Source: an uncultured Propionibacteriaceae bacterium
GTDB lineage: Bacteria; Actinomycetota; Actinomycetes; Propionibacteriales; Propionibacteriaceae
Assembly (NCBI GenBank): GCA_937926975.1
Contig: CALBCJ010000040.1
Location: 34,745-98,744, forward strand
Reading direction: 5' to 3'
Length of the DNA stretch: 64,000 bases
Positions 17,597-25,418 of this stretch are shown here, piece by piece. Position 1 is the first letter of the stretch. The number at the start of each line of letters is the position of its first letter. A program made the translations under genes and the position numbers. The notes beneath the pieces were generated by a model. That model was not told the DNA's origin. It did not search any database and saw nothing but the letters and a program-made list of their open reading frames with translations.

Positions 17597-17895
17597 GCCC
17601 CCACCATCGGTGCCGTGGCTGTGCGCGCACTGTGGCCCCGCTGGACCACACCCGTGCGTCCGGTTCCGCAGACAGCGGGCGCAGGGCCAGCTCCAGGTCC
17701 TCACGGGTTCACAGCAGCCCGCCACCGAGCGCAGTCGCGAGCGGGCTGTCGCCCGGGCCTGCCACACTTGGCTGAGCGACCCAGGGCTCTGGCCACGACA
17801 CCGTCCTGCAGGCGAGACCACGGTTCAAGGCCCCAGGCCTGGTCGGGCGGTGGAGGCTCGCTGGCAGACCAGCGCGAAGGAGAAGGAGGCTGAGG
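17597..17895. other. Spacer between mannosyltransferase and toxin-antitoxin pair
   Basis: 299 bp between divergent genes. One inverted repeat is clear: CAGCCCGC (17715-17722) with GCGGGCTG (17741-17748). An AAGGAGAAGGAGG purine tract at about 17877-17890 is the ribosome site of the following XRE gene. No gene is seen. Confidence 0.5.
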
Positions 17896-19020
17896 ATGCC
17901 CACACCACGTGTACCGATCAACGGCGAGACGTTCCGCTGGGCCCGCGAGGCGCTCCACATGGACCCCAAAACACTCGGTAAGTCTGCAAACCTCTCTGCC
18001 GCCACGATCAGCAGTATCGAGTCCGAGGCCTATCAGCCGACCTTCCAGCAGGCGACCAAGCTAGCCAAGAAGCTGGACCGCACGCTCGGGTTCCTGATGA
18101 CCGATCGACCCACGATCAGCACAGATGTCCCCGAGACGGTTGACTTTCGGGGGCGGACCACCGGCACCGTCTCTGAGAAGCTGGCCCGGGAGCTGAAGCA
18201 TGCCGAGGAGCGCCGCCGGACGCTTCTCGACCTGGAGAACCGGCCGGCACGACCAGCACTGGCAGGCATCGACCGGCTCAACGCGCCCGCCAGGGCAGCC
18301 GAGCTTCGCACGATACTTGGCTTGTCTGACTCCGACACCCCTCCAGCGAGGGGCACGCTCGAGTTCTGGCGGAGGCTCGTAGAGAAGCATGGCTACTTGG
18401 TGTTCCAGACCACGGGAGTCGACCTCGCAGAGTTCAAGGGAGTCTCCGTGGAGCACGAGCAGCTGCCCATCATCATTCTCAATGGGAGCGACGCAGAGAG
18501 CTCCAAGGCGTTTACCATCTTCCATGAGGTCGCCCACGTCACCAACCGGACGAGCGGGATGTGTGTCCTGGACCACGGGAACTCCGAAGAGGCCGTAGCC
18601 AACAGGTTCGCCGCCTGCTTCCTTATGCCAGAAGCCGAAGTCAGGGCTCTTGTCGAGAGCAGCTCTGACGCCCAGGCACAGGCCAAGGCGATCGCGAAGA
18701 GGTTTCGCGTGAGCACCTGGGCCGCAGCAGTCCGACTGCGCACCCTCACGATGATCTCCGAGAACGAGCTGGAGACGATCCGGCAGCAGAGCGAGAAGGC
18801 CTGGCGCGAAGCACGGAGCAGGCAGCTTGAGAGCTCAGGGCACCCTCCTGCGTGGCGAGTCCGCTACCGAGATCTAGGCGCCAGCTACGTCGGCAGCATC
18901 GCAAGGGCCGTTGAGGACCAGCGCGTTGACATGCTCGACGCCACCTACCTGCTAGGCGCCCGTATTCCGATGGTAGAGAAGATGTTCGAGGAGTTCCACC
19001 TGAAGGACGGTGCGGCTTGA
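17896..19020 (+). CDS. XRE HTH / ImmA-IrrE metallopeptidase, antitoxin-type regulator
   Basis: 374 residues. The N-terminal XRE helix-turn-helix (about 10-70) contains KTLGKSANLSAATISSIE. A COG2856 ImmA/IrrE-like Zn-peptidase follows, with HEVAH at 210-214 and the downstream EEAVANRFAACFLMP helix that supplies the third ligand. Proteins of this fusion type are antitoxins or repressors of adjacent toxin genes. The stop overlaps the TTG start of the PIN gene, so the two are co-translated. Codon use is less GC-rich than in neighbours, consistent with acquisition by transfer. Confidence 0.85.
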   Translation: MPTPRVPINGETFRWAREALHMDPKTLGKSANLSAATISSIESEAYQPTFQQATKLAKKLDRTLGFLMTDRPTISTDVPETVDFRGRTTGTVSEKLARELKHAEERRRTLLDLENRPARPALAGIDRLNAPARAAELRTILGLSDSDTPPARGTLEFWRRLVEKHGYLVFQTTGVDLAEFKGVSVEHEQLPIIILNGSDAESSKAFTIFHEVAHVTNRTSGMCVLDHGNSEEAVANRFAACFLMPEAEVRALVESSSDAQAQAKAIAKRFRVSTWAAAVRLRTLTMISENELETIRQQSEKAWREARSRQLESSGHPPAWRVRYRDLGASYVGSIARAVEDQRVDMLDATYLLGARIPMVEKMFEEFHLKDGAA

Positions 19021-19484
19021 CGAAGCACACGTTCGACACGAACATCATCATCAACCTCCAGAACTACTACCCACGGGACCTCTTCGGATATATCTGGGAC
19101 GCTCTCGAGGCGGGAGCCGCCTCACACGAGTACTGCATCTGTGCAAGCGTGCACCAAGAGCTCAACCGAAGTGGGGACCCCCTGTTCACGTGGGCCAAGA
19201 ACCTCCCGGGGCTCATCTGCCAGATAACGTCTCACGAGATGCAGCTGGCCGCCAAGATCTCCCAGGAGCACCCTGGCTGGGTCAGCGAGCAAAAGAATGC
19301 TGCCGACCCGTTCCTCGTCGCCCACGCGATCCACGAGGGCTCGGTCATCGTCACGAACGAGAGACGGGCAGGGCCTGGAGTCACCGACGCCAAGCAGAAG
19401 ATCCCCAATGTGGCCGGGGAGAATGGTGTCACGACGATCAGCTTCTTGGACTTTCTGCGCTCAGCGCCATGGAGCCGCCGGTGA
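19017..19484 (+). CDS. DUF4411 PIN-domain toxin
   Basis: 155 residues. FDTNIIINLQNYYP at the start carries the first PIN acid (D7). KNAADPFLVAHAI and VTNERRAGP supply later acidic positions of the DUF4411 branch. PIN toxins are Mg-dependent endoribonucleases. The TTG start (19017) overlaps the TGA of the antitoxin (TTGA) with AAGGACGG upstream. The order, antitoxin-like XRE-ImmA first and PIN second, fits a type II toxin-antitoxin pair. Confidence 0.8.
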   Translation: MTKHTFDTNIIINLQNYYPRDLFGYIWDALEAGAASHEYCICASVHQELNRSGDPLFTWAKNLPGLICQITSHEMQLAAKISQEHPGWVSEQKNAADPFLVAHAIHEGSVIVTNERRAGPGVTDAKQKIPNVAGENGVTTISFLDFLRSAPWSRR

Positions 19485-19501
19485 CCTTCGGGGGCCGTAC
19501 G

Positions 19502-19816
19502 TCAGCTGACGGCGCGCAGGCCGACGACCCCGCCGACGATCATCGCGAGGAAGACGACCTTCAGGGCTGAGACGGGCTCGGTGCCGGTGACCATGCCGAC
19601 CACGACGGTGATGGTGGCGCCGATCCCGACCCAGACCGCGTACGCGGTGCCGACCGGGAGGCTGCGCATCGCGTACCCGAGGCCCAGCATGCTCAGGCTC
19701 ATCGCCACCAGGAACACCAGCGACGGCCCCAGGCGGGTGAAGCCCTCGCTGCGGTCGAGGGCCAGCGCCCACACCGCTTCCAGCAGTCCCGCCAGCACCA
19801 GCACCAGCCACGCCAT
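19502..19816 (-). CDS. sugE: SMR-family guanidinium exporter (SugE/Gdx)
   Basis: 104 residues, the usual length, with four membrane helices. GLLEAVWALALDRSEGFTRL and SLPVGTAYAVWVGIGA are the Gdx/SugE signatures, including the central Glu of TM1 (E in LLEAVWA) used for proton/guanidinium exchange. The ATG at 19816 is chosen because it follows GAGCGAGG and aligns with the family start. A guanidine-III riboswitch lies 14 nt upstream, which fixes the substrate as guanidinium more firmly than homology alone. It is flanked by two toxin-antitoxin pairs. Confidence 0.92.
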   Translation of the reverse strand: MAWLVLVLAGLLEAVWALALDRSEGFTRLGPSLVFLVAMSLSMLGLGYAMRSLPVGTAYAVWVGIGATITVVVGMVTGTEPVSALKVVFLAMIVGGVVGLRAVS

Positions 19817-19830
19817 GCCGACCTCGCTCT

Positions 19831-19872
19831 GGCCGTCTTGTCGCAGCTTCCGGGTACGGCTCCCTCGTCCGG
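19831..19872 (-). promoter_or_regulatory. Guanidine-III riboswitch (ykkC-III) upstream of sugE
   Basis: On the minus strand the RNA reads CCGGACGAGG, then GAGCCGTACCCGG, a short variable part, then GACAAGACGGCC. This is the full ordered set of conserved blocks of the ykkC-III pseudoknot motif known mainly from actinobacteria. CCGG at the 5' end pairs with CCGG of GTACCCGG, and GCCGT pairs with ACGGC at the 3' end. The 3' block ends just before the GAGCGAGG ribosome site, so translational control by guanidine is expected. A GGCCCCG/CGGGGCC hairpin lies just upstream. Confidence 0.9.
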
Positions 19873-19895
19873 GGCCCCGCACCGGGGCCTGGGCG

Positions 19896-20288
19896 TCAGT
19901 CTGTCACAGGCCGGGCGACATCTGTATGAGCAAAGTCGTCACCCACGAACAGCAGGGGCTCGCCGCTGGTGATAGCCAGAGCGTATGCGAAGCAGTCGCC
20001 GTAGTTCAGCCGAGCCTTCGAGCCGGAGCCGCGGCCAAATCGCTGGTACGCGGCTCGCGCCACCTGCGCCTGAGCCAGGTCCACAGGCACGACCTCAACC
20101 TCAAGCCCGGCCAGAACCTGGTCTAGTCGCTGCCCGTGCGCAGCCGATCGAGCGTCGGCCACGATACTCAGCTCCAGCCAAGTAGCAGCCGACATCCGGC
20201 AGTGACCGCTGGCCAGGGCCCTCAGCAGACGCTCAGCCCCTGGCTCCCCGGTGAGGACCGCCATGACGGCTGATGTGTCGATGATCAT
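19896..20288 (-). CDS. vapC: VapC-type PIN toxin
   Basis: 130 residues, the standard length. MIIDTSAVMAVLTGEPGAE holds the first catalytic Asp (D4), WLELSIV the Glu, and LNYGDCFAYALA and FVGDDFAHTDV the remaining acids of the PIN site. It is a predicted Mg-dependent RNase that cuts tRNA or rRNA. It overlaps the antitoxin gene by 4 nt (ATGA). Confidence 0.9.
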   Translation of the reverse strand: MIIDTSAVMAVLTGEPGAERLLRALASGHCRMSAATWLELSIVADARSAAHGQRLDQVLAGLEVEVVPVDLAQAQVARAAYQRFGRGSGSKARLNYGDCFAYALAITSGEPLLFVGDDFAHTDVARPVTD

Positions 20289-20551
20289 CGGGGCATCCCG
20301 GTGGCCTCGTCGTACAGGTCCTCAGCGGTGAGGATCTCACGGTCATCTCGACCCGGGTCAAGCCGGTAGGCCTCGATCACGGGGCGGACCAGGTCGATGC
20401 GGCGCCTGACCTCGGGATCCACCCCGCTGCCGCGCTCCCTCAGGAGCAGGAGCAGTGCCTCCTCGACCGCGCTTGTCAGCGACTGGTTTGTTACCTGGGC
20501 GGCCTCACGGGCCAGAGCATGGACGCGTTCGCTCTTGATGTTCATCCCCAT
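20285..20551 (-). CDS. vapB: VapB-type antitoxin
   Basis: 88 residues of the Rv0623/PSK type. The N-terminal MNIKSERVHALAREAAQVTNQSLTSAVEEALLLLL is a ribbon-helix-helix, and the C-terminal tail (LTAEDLYDEATGMPR) is the toxin-binding end. No Shine-Dalgarno sequence precedes the first ATG (20551); MGM allows a second start at 20545. The gene probably represses its own operon through the palindrome adjoining the start codon. Confidence 0.85.
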   Translation of the reverse strand: MGMNIKSERVHALAREAAQVTNQSLTSAVEEALLLLLRERGSGVDPEVRRRIDLVRPVIEAYRLDPGRDDREILTAEDLYDEATGMPR

Positions 20552-20581
20552 GGTAGAAGTCTACCTTCTGGTGCGTCTACC
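20552..20581 (-). promoter_or_regulatory. VapB operator
   Basis: GGTAGA-AG-TCTACC (20552-20565) is a palindrome that abuts the vapB start codon. GTCTACC is repeated 16 nt further out (20575-20581), giving two half-turn-spaced sites as expected for ribbon-helix-helix repressors. Confidence 0.6.
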
Positions 20582-20593
20582 GTTCTATCCTCG

Positions 20594-21937
20594 CTACAGC
20601 GGCTGCATGTCGACGAAGCGGGAGTAGTGGCCCTGGAAGGCGACGGTGATGGTCTTGGTGGCGCCGTTGCGGTGCTTGGCGATGTTCAGGTCGGCCTCGC
20701 CGGGGCGGTGGTCCGCGTCGTACGCCTCGTCGCGGTGGAGCAGGATCACCATGTCGGCGTCCTGCTCCAGCGAGCCCGACTCCCGCAGGTCCGACATCAT
20801 CGGCTTCTTGTCACTGCGCTGCTCCGAGCCCCGGTTGAGCTGCGAGATCGCGATCACCGGGATGTCGAGCTCCTTCGCGAGCAGCTTGATCTGCCGCGAG
20901 ATCTCCGACACCTCGACCTGGCGGGACTCGACCTTCTTGCCCGACGTCATCAGCTGCAGGTAGTCGATCACGACCAGCTGCAGGTTGTGCCGCTGCCGCA
21001 GCCGGCGGGCCTTCGCCCGGATCTCCATCATCGTCAGGTTCGGCGAGTCGTCCACGAACAGCGGCGCCTGCTCGATCCGGCCAGTCACCGACGCCAGCTT
21101 CTCCCAGTCCGCGTCAGACAGCCGGCCCGTACGCAGGTGGTGCAGCTTCAGCTGCCCCTCCGCCGACAGCAGCCGGTTCATGATCTCCGACGCGCTCATC
21201 TCCAGCGAGAAGACCGCCGTGGCCTGCCCGTGCCGGATCGCCGCCGACCGGGCAAAGTCGAGCGCCAGGGTCGACTTCCCGATCGCCGGACGCGCCGCGA
21301 TGATGACCATCTGCCCCGGGTGCAGCCCGTTCGTCAGCTCGTCCAGCTCGTGGAACCCGGTCGGCACCCCCGCCAGCCGGCCCCCGTTCGACGCGATCGC
21401 CTCCAGCTCGTTCCAGACCGGCTCGATCAGCTCCGAGACCGGCTTGCAGTCCTCACTGGTCCGGCCCTCAGCCACGTCGTACACGGTCTGCTGGGCCAGG
21501 TCCACAATGTCGGCCACGTCCCCGTGGCCCTGGTACCCGAGCTGGGCGATCTTGATCGACGCCTCCACCAGCCGCCGCAGCACCGCCTTCTCCCGCACGA
21601 TCTCCGCGTAGTACGTGGCGTTCGCCGCGACCGCCACACTCGCCAGCAGGTCGTGCAGGTACACGTGCCCACCGCACCGGCCGATCTCACCACGACGGGT
21701 CAGCTCCGCCGCGACCGTGACCGCGTCCGCCGGCTCACCCCGCCCGTACAGGTCCAGGACCGCGTCAAAGATCAGCTCGTGCGCCGGACGGTAGAAGTCC
21801 GGCCCCCTCAGGACCTCAACCACGTTCGCGATCGCGTCCTTGCTCATCAGCATCGCCCCAAGCACCGACTGCTCCGCCGGCACATCCTGCGGCGGCGTAC
21901 GGTCAAGCTGCAGCTCGTGCACCTCAGCCGCACTCAT
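20594..21937 (-). CDS. dnaB: Replicative DNA helicase DnaB
   Basis: 447 residues, normal length, without an intein. The N-terminal primase-binding domain (PPQDVPAEQSVLGAMLMSKDAI) is followed by the RecA-like motor with ARPAIGKST (Walker A, about 213-221), SLEMSASEI, VVIDYLQLM (Walker B) and the QLNRGSEQR arginine finger. ATG 21937 is preceded by AAGGAG; the frame upstream is not coding-like. In many actinomycetes dnaB follows rpsF-ssb-rpsR-rplI, but here it stands alone next to the copper operon. Confidence 0.97.
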   Translation of the reverse strand: MSAAEVHELQLDRTPPQDVPAEQSVLGAMLMSKDAIANVVEVLRGPDFYRPAHELIFDAVLDLYGRGEPADAVTVAAELTRRGEIGRCGGHVYLHDLLASVAVAANATYYAEIVREKAVLRRLVEASIKIAQLGYQGHGDVADIVDLAQQTVYDVAEGRTSEDCKPVSELIEPVWNELEAIASNGGRLAGVPTGFHELDELTNGLHPGQMVIIAARPAIGKSTLALDFARSAAIRHGQATAVFSLEMSASEIMNRLLSAEGQLKLHHLRTGRLSDADWEKLASVTGRIEQAPLFVDDSPNLTMMEIRAKARRLRQRHNLQLVVIDYLQLMTSGKKVESRQVEVSEISRQIKLLAKELDIPVIAISQLNRGSEQRSDKKPMMSDLRESGSLEQDADMVILLHRDEAYDADHRPGEADLNIAKHRNGATKTITVAFQGHYSRFVDMQPL

Positions 21938-22553
21938 CGAGGGCTCCTTCCGCCACCATCCCTCAGCCCGCAGGCTAAGGTCCCCCACTGACACTTCCGG
22001 CCGACGCCGCAGCGACGGCCCCTGCAGACCGCCCGACGACCCCCTCGGACCGCCCGACCGTAGCGCCCACCAGCCCCCGTACGCGACCCCAGCGGGGCAC
22101 TTTGTCCACAGCCCCTGTGGACGGGCTGGGGACAACCGCGGGCGACGCGCCGAGCGCTGTGCACCCCAGAGCCCCAGGACCTGTTGAGCACCTGTGGGCA
22201 AGGACCGGGCCACCTCCCTACAAACTCATCCGACAAGGGGAAACACCTGCACACCGGAGGTGGATCACAAAATCTCAGGCTGTGGATTCTCGACGTCGAA
22301 GCGACACGCCGAAGGGTCGCGCCGCTGCCCCGAAGAGTGGTATGAGGGTCTCTCCGCAGGCTGTTGTACACATGCTCTGTGCATAGCTGGGGATGATGAC
22401 CCCCTGACAGGCCACCCCACCGCCCCCGGCCGGGACGCTAGATGCACATCGCCCCGATAAACAGCCAGCCACCTCACCGCCCCCGGCCGGGGCCCAGGCC
22501 TGCGCGGGCGGCGACCCGGAGCGGAGCCACCCTGGCCAGGACCGGCCCGCTCT
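21938..22553. other. Spacer upstream of dnaB with DnaA-box-like sites
   Basis: About 615 bp without a supported gene. It contains TTGTCCACA (22102-22110), the actinobacterial DnaA-box consensus, opposed by TGTGGAC (22116-22122) so that GTCCACAG and CTGTGGAC form an inverted pair around CCC. Weaker matches are TGTGGGCAA (22193-22201), TGTGGATTC (22281) and TTGTACACA (22364-22372). The segment also serves as the promoter region of dnaB on one side and of csoR on the other. Confidence 0.5.
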
Positions 22554-22570
22554 ATACCCCGATGGGGTAT
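22554..22570 (+). promoter_or_regulatory. CsoR operator
   Basis: ATACCCC-GAT-GGGGTAT is a palindrome with the TACCCC/GGGGTA half-sites of copper-responsive CsoR boxes. It lies 11 nt before the csoR ATG and overlaps a TATGCT -10 box (22568-22573). Bound CsoR would block transcription until Cu(I) binds. Confidence 0.8.
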
Positions 22571-22581
22571 GCTGCGGTCTT

Positions 22582-22875
22582 ATGGACCACGCCACTCCCG
22601 GGTACCACGACCAGAAGGCCGCCCACCTCACCCGGCTGCGCCGGATCGAGGGGCAGGTCCGCGGAATCGCCCGGATGGTGGAGGAGGACAAGTACTGCAT
22701 TGACGTCCTGACCCAGGTCTCCGCGGCCTCGCGGGCCCTGCAGTCGGTCGCGCTGCTGCTGCTGGACGAGCACCTCAACCACTGCGTACGGCACGCCGCC
22801 GAGGCGGGGGGAGAGGAGGCCGACGCCAAGATCCACGAGGCCAGCCAGGCCATTGCCCGGCTGGTCAGGTCCTGA
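22582..22875 (+). CDS. csoR: Copper-sensing repressor CsoR
   Basis: 97 residues, all-helical DUF156 family. The Cu(I) triad is present with exact family spacing: C39, H64 and C68. LRRIEGQVRGIARMVEED is the family's DNA-contacting N-terminal helix. It represses itself and the downstream copZ and copA genes through the palindrome before its start. There is no clear ribosome site, and the ATG lies within about 8 nt of the -10 box, which suggests a leaderless transcript. Confidence 0.95.
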   Translation: MDHATPGYHDQKAAHLTRLRRIEGQVRGIARMVEEDKYCIDVLTQVSAASRALQSVALLLLDEHLNHCVRHAAEAGGEEADAKIHEASQAIARLVRS

Positions 22876-22899
22876 ACCACACCACGAGAGAGGTACCCC

Positions 22900-23109
22900 A
22901 TGCAGTCCACGTACACCGTCACCGGCATGACCTGCGGCCACTGCGTCAACCACGTCACCGAGGAGGTCTCCGCGATCGCCGGCGTCAGCGACGTCCGGGT
23001 CACTCTCGACGACGGCCGGATGGTCGTCACCTCCGAGGCCCCGATCGCCCTGGAGACCATCACCGAGGCCGTCGCCGAGGCCGGCGACTACACCGTCACC
23101 TCCGCCTGA
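22900..23109 (+). CDS. copZ: Copper chaperone CopZ (HMA domain)
   Basis: 69 residues forming a single HMA domain with the Cu(I) motif MTCGHC at residues 10-15. It delivers Cu(I) to CopA and CsoR. GAGAGAGG precedes the ATG. It is the second gene of the csoR-copZ-copA operon. Confidence 0.95.
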   Translation: MQSTYTVTGMTCGHCVNHVTEEVSAIAGVSDVRVTLDDGRMVVTSEAPIALETITEAVAEAGDYTVTSA

Positions 23110-23128
23110 GGAGCTCGACCCGCAGCCG

Positions 23129-25342
23129 ATGACCGAGACCAGCACCGATACCCGCACCAGTATCACCCTCGACATTCAGGGGATGACCTGCGCCTCCTGC
23201 GCTGCCCGGATCCAGAAGAAGTTGAGCAAGGTGGCCGGGGTGTCGGCCTCGGTCAACTACGCCACGAGCAAGGCCCTGGTGCTGGCGCCGGACGAGGTCA
23301 GCGCCGACGACCTGGTCCGGGTCGTCGAGCAGGCCGGGTACGGGGCGAGCCTGCCCGCCCCTGACCCGGAGCCACCGGCCGACCCGGTCCAGCCGCTGCG
23401 GCGCCGGCTGCTGGTGGCGCTGGCGCTGACCGTACCGGTGGTCGTGATGGCCATGGTCCCGCCGCTGCAGCTGCCCGGCTGGCAGTGGCTGTCGCTGGCG
23501 CTGGCGACCCCGGTCGTGACCTGGGCGGCCTGGCCGTTCCACCGCTCCACCCTGGTGAACCTGCGCCACGGCGCCACCACCATGGACACCCTGGTCTCGC
23601 TCGGCACCACCGCGGCGTACCTGTGGTCGCTGTACGCGCTGGTCCTCGGCGGCGCCGGCCGGATCGGGATGCGGCACGGCTTCGAGCTCAGCTCTCACCA
23701 GGGCGGGGCGATCTACCTGGAGGCGGCGGCCGGGATCATCACCTTCATCCTGCTCGGCCGCTTCCTGGAGGCCCGGTCCCGCCGCGAGGCCGGGTCGGCG
23801 ATCGCCGAGCTGCTCGACCTGGGCGCCAAGGAGGCGACCGTGCTGCGCGACGGCGCCGAGGTACGCGTCGGCGCTGACCAGGTCCGGGTCGGTGACCTGG
23901 TCGTGGTCCGCCCCGGGGAGCGGGTCGCGGCCGACGGGGTGGTCCGGGACGGCACCTCCGCCATCGACGCCTCGCTGATGACCGGCGAGTCGGTGCCGGT
24001 CGACGTCGAGCCGGGTACGGCCGTGACCGGCGGCACGGTCAACACCACCGGCCGGCTCGTGGTCGAGGCGGTCCGGGTCGGCAAGGACACCCAGCTGGCG
24101 CAGATGGCCCGGCTGGTGGAGCAGGCCCAGACCGGCAAGGCCCCCGTCCAGCGGCTCGCCGACCGGATCTCGGCGGTCTTCGTCCCGGTCGTGATCGGCC
24201 TGGCCACCGTGACCTTCGTGGGCTGGCTGCTGGCCGGGGCCGGGGCCGGTCAGGCGCTCACCACAGCGGTCGCGGTGCTGATCATCGCCTGCCCGTGCGC
24301 GCTGGGCCTGGCGACCCCGACCGCGCTGATGGTCGGCACCGGGCGCGGCGCCCAGCTCGGGATCGTGATCGCCGGGCCGCAGGTTCTGGAGTCCACCCGG
24401 CAGGTCGACACCATCGTGCTCGACAAGACCGGCACCCTGACCACCGGCTCCATGAGCGTGGTCGACCTGGTCCCGGCCGCCGGCACCAGCGCCGACGAGC
24501 TGCGCCGGGTCGCGGTCGCGGTCGAGTCCGGCTCGGAGCACCCGGTCGGGCGGGCGATCGCCGCGCTCGGCGGGTCCGAGGCCGAGGTGACCGACTTCGT
24601 CGCGGTCCCAGGCCGAGGCGTACGGGCCCGCGTCGACGGGCGGCTGGTGCTGGCCGGGTCGGCCCGGATGCTGGCCGAGGCCGGCACCGAGCTGGGCACC
24701 GACCTGCACCGGGCCCTGGAGCAGGCCACCGCCGAGGGCCGGACCACGGTCCTGGTCGCCGCCGACGCCCACCCGCTCGGGCTGGTCACCCTGGCCGACC
24801 AGCCGAAGCCGACCGCCGCCCGCGCGGTCACCGCGTACCGCGAGCTGGGCCTGACCCCGGTGCTGCTCAGCGGCGACTCCCAGGCCGCCGCTCAGCAGGC
24901 CGCCGCCAGCGTCGGGATCGACCAGGTCCTGGCCGAGGTCTCCCCCGCCGGCAAGGTCACGGCCGTCCGTACGCTGCAGGAGCAGGGCAGGACCGTGGCG
25001 ATGGTCGGCGACGGGGTGAACGACGCGGCCGCGCTGGCGCAGGCCGACCTGGGGATCGCGATGGGCTCGGGCTCTGACGCCGCGATCGCCGCCAGCGACC
25101 TCACGCTGATGCGGTCCGACCCGGTCGGGGCCGCGGACGCGATCCGGCTCAGCCGGGCCACGCTGCGGACCATCAAGGTCAACCTGTTCTGGGCCTTCGC
25201 GTACAACGTGGCCGCGATCCCGGTCGCCGCGGCCGGGCTGCTGAACCCGATGATCGCCGGCGCCGCCATGGCGTTCAGCTCGGTCTTCGTGGTCACGAAC
25301 TCGCTGCGGCTGAGGCGCTTCACTCCCACCGCCCGGCAGTGA
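23129..25342 (+). CDS. copA: Cu(I)-exporting P1B-type ATPase CopA
   Basis: 737 residues. One N-terminal HMA domain carries MTCASC at 19-24. Eight membrane helices follow, with the ion-channel motif CPC at about 388-390 (IIACPCALGLATP). The phosphorylation site DKTGT starts near 432, and SEHPVG and GDGVND mark the nucleotide and hinge motifs. This is the full set for a Cu(I) exporter in the cytoplasmic membrane. The gene is 19 nt downstream of copZ and is co-regulated by CsoR. Confidence 0.96.
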   Translation: MTETSTDTRTSITLDIQGMTCASCAARIQKKLSKVAGVSASVNYATSKALVLAPDEVSADDLVRVVEQAGYGASLPAPDPEPPADPVQPLRRRLLVALALTVPVVVMAMVPPLQLPGWQWLSLALATPVVTWAAWPFHRSTLVNLRHGATTMDTLVSLGTTAAYLWSLYALVLGGAGRIGMRHGFELSSHQGGAIYLEAAAGIITFILLGRFLEARSRREAGSAIAELLDLGAKEATVLRDGAEVRVGADQVRVGDLVVVRPGERVAADGVVRDGTSAIDASLMTGESVPVDVEPGTAVTGGTVNTTGRLVVEAVRVGKDTQLAQMARLVEQAQTGKAPVQRLADRISAVFVPVVIGLATVTFVGWLLAGAGAGQALTTAVAVLIIACPCALGLATPTALMVGTGRGAQLGIVIAGPQVLESTRQVDTIVLDKTGTLTTGSMSVVDLVPAAGTSADELRRVAVAVESGSEHPVGRAIAALGGSEAEVTDFVAVPGRGVRARVDGRLVLAGSARMLAEAGTELGTDLHRALEQATAEGRTTVLVAADAHPLGLVTLADQPKPTAARAVTAYRELGLTPVLLSGDSQAAAQQAAASVGIDQVLAEVSPAGKVTAVRTLQEQGRTVAMVGDGVNDAAALAQADLGIAMGSGSDAAIAASDLTLMRSDPVGAADAIRLSRATLRTIKVNLFWAFAYNVAAIPVAAAGLLNPMIAGAAMAFSSVFVVTNSLRLRRFTPTARQ

Positions 25343-25418
25343 CGCGCTCGGCGCTGCCCCCGGGCGCCGCAAGAAACCACGAGACCCCAGCCCGGCAGGT
25401 CGCATAGGCTCGCCTGCC

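Noticed and set aside
22085..22400. Chromosomal origin oriC
   Set aside because: Only one perfect DnaA box, no AT-rich unwinding region, and dnaA/dnaN are absent; kept only as a DnaA-box cluster.
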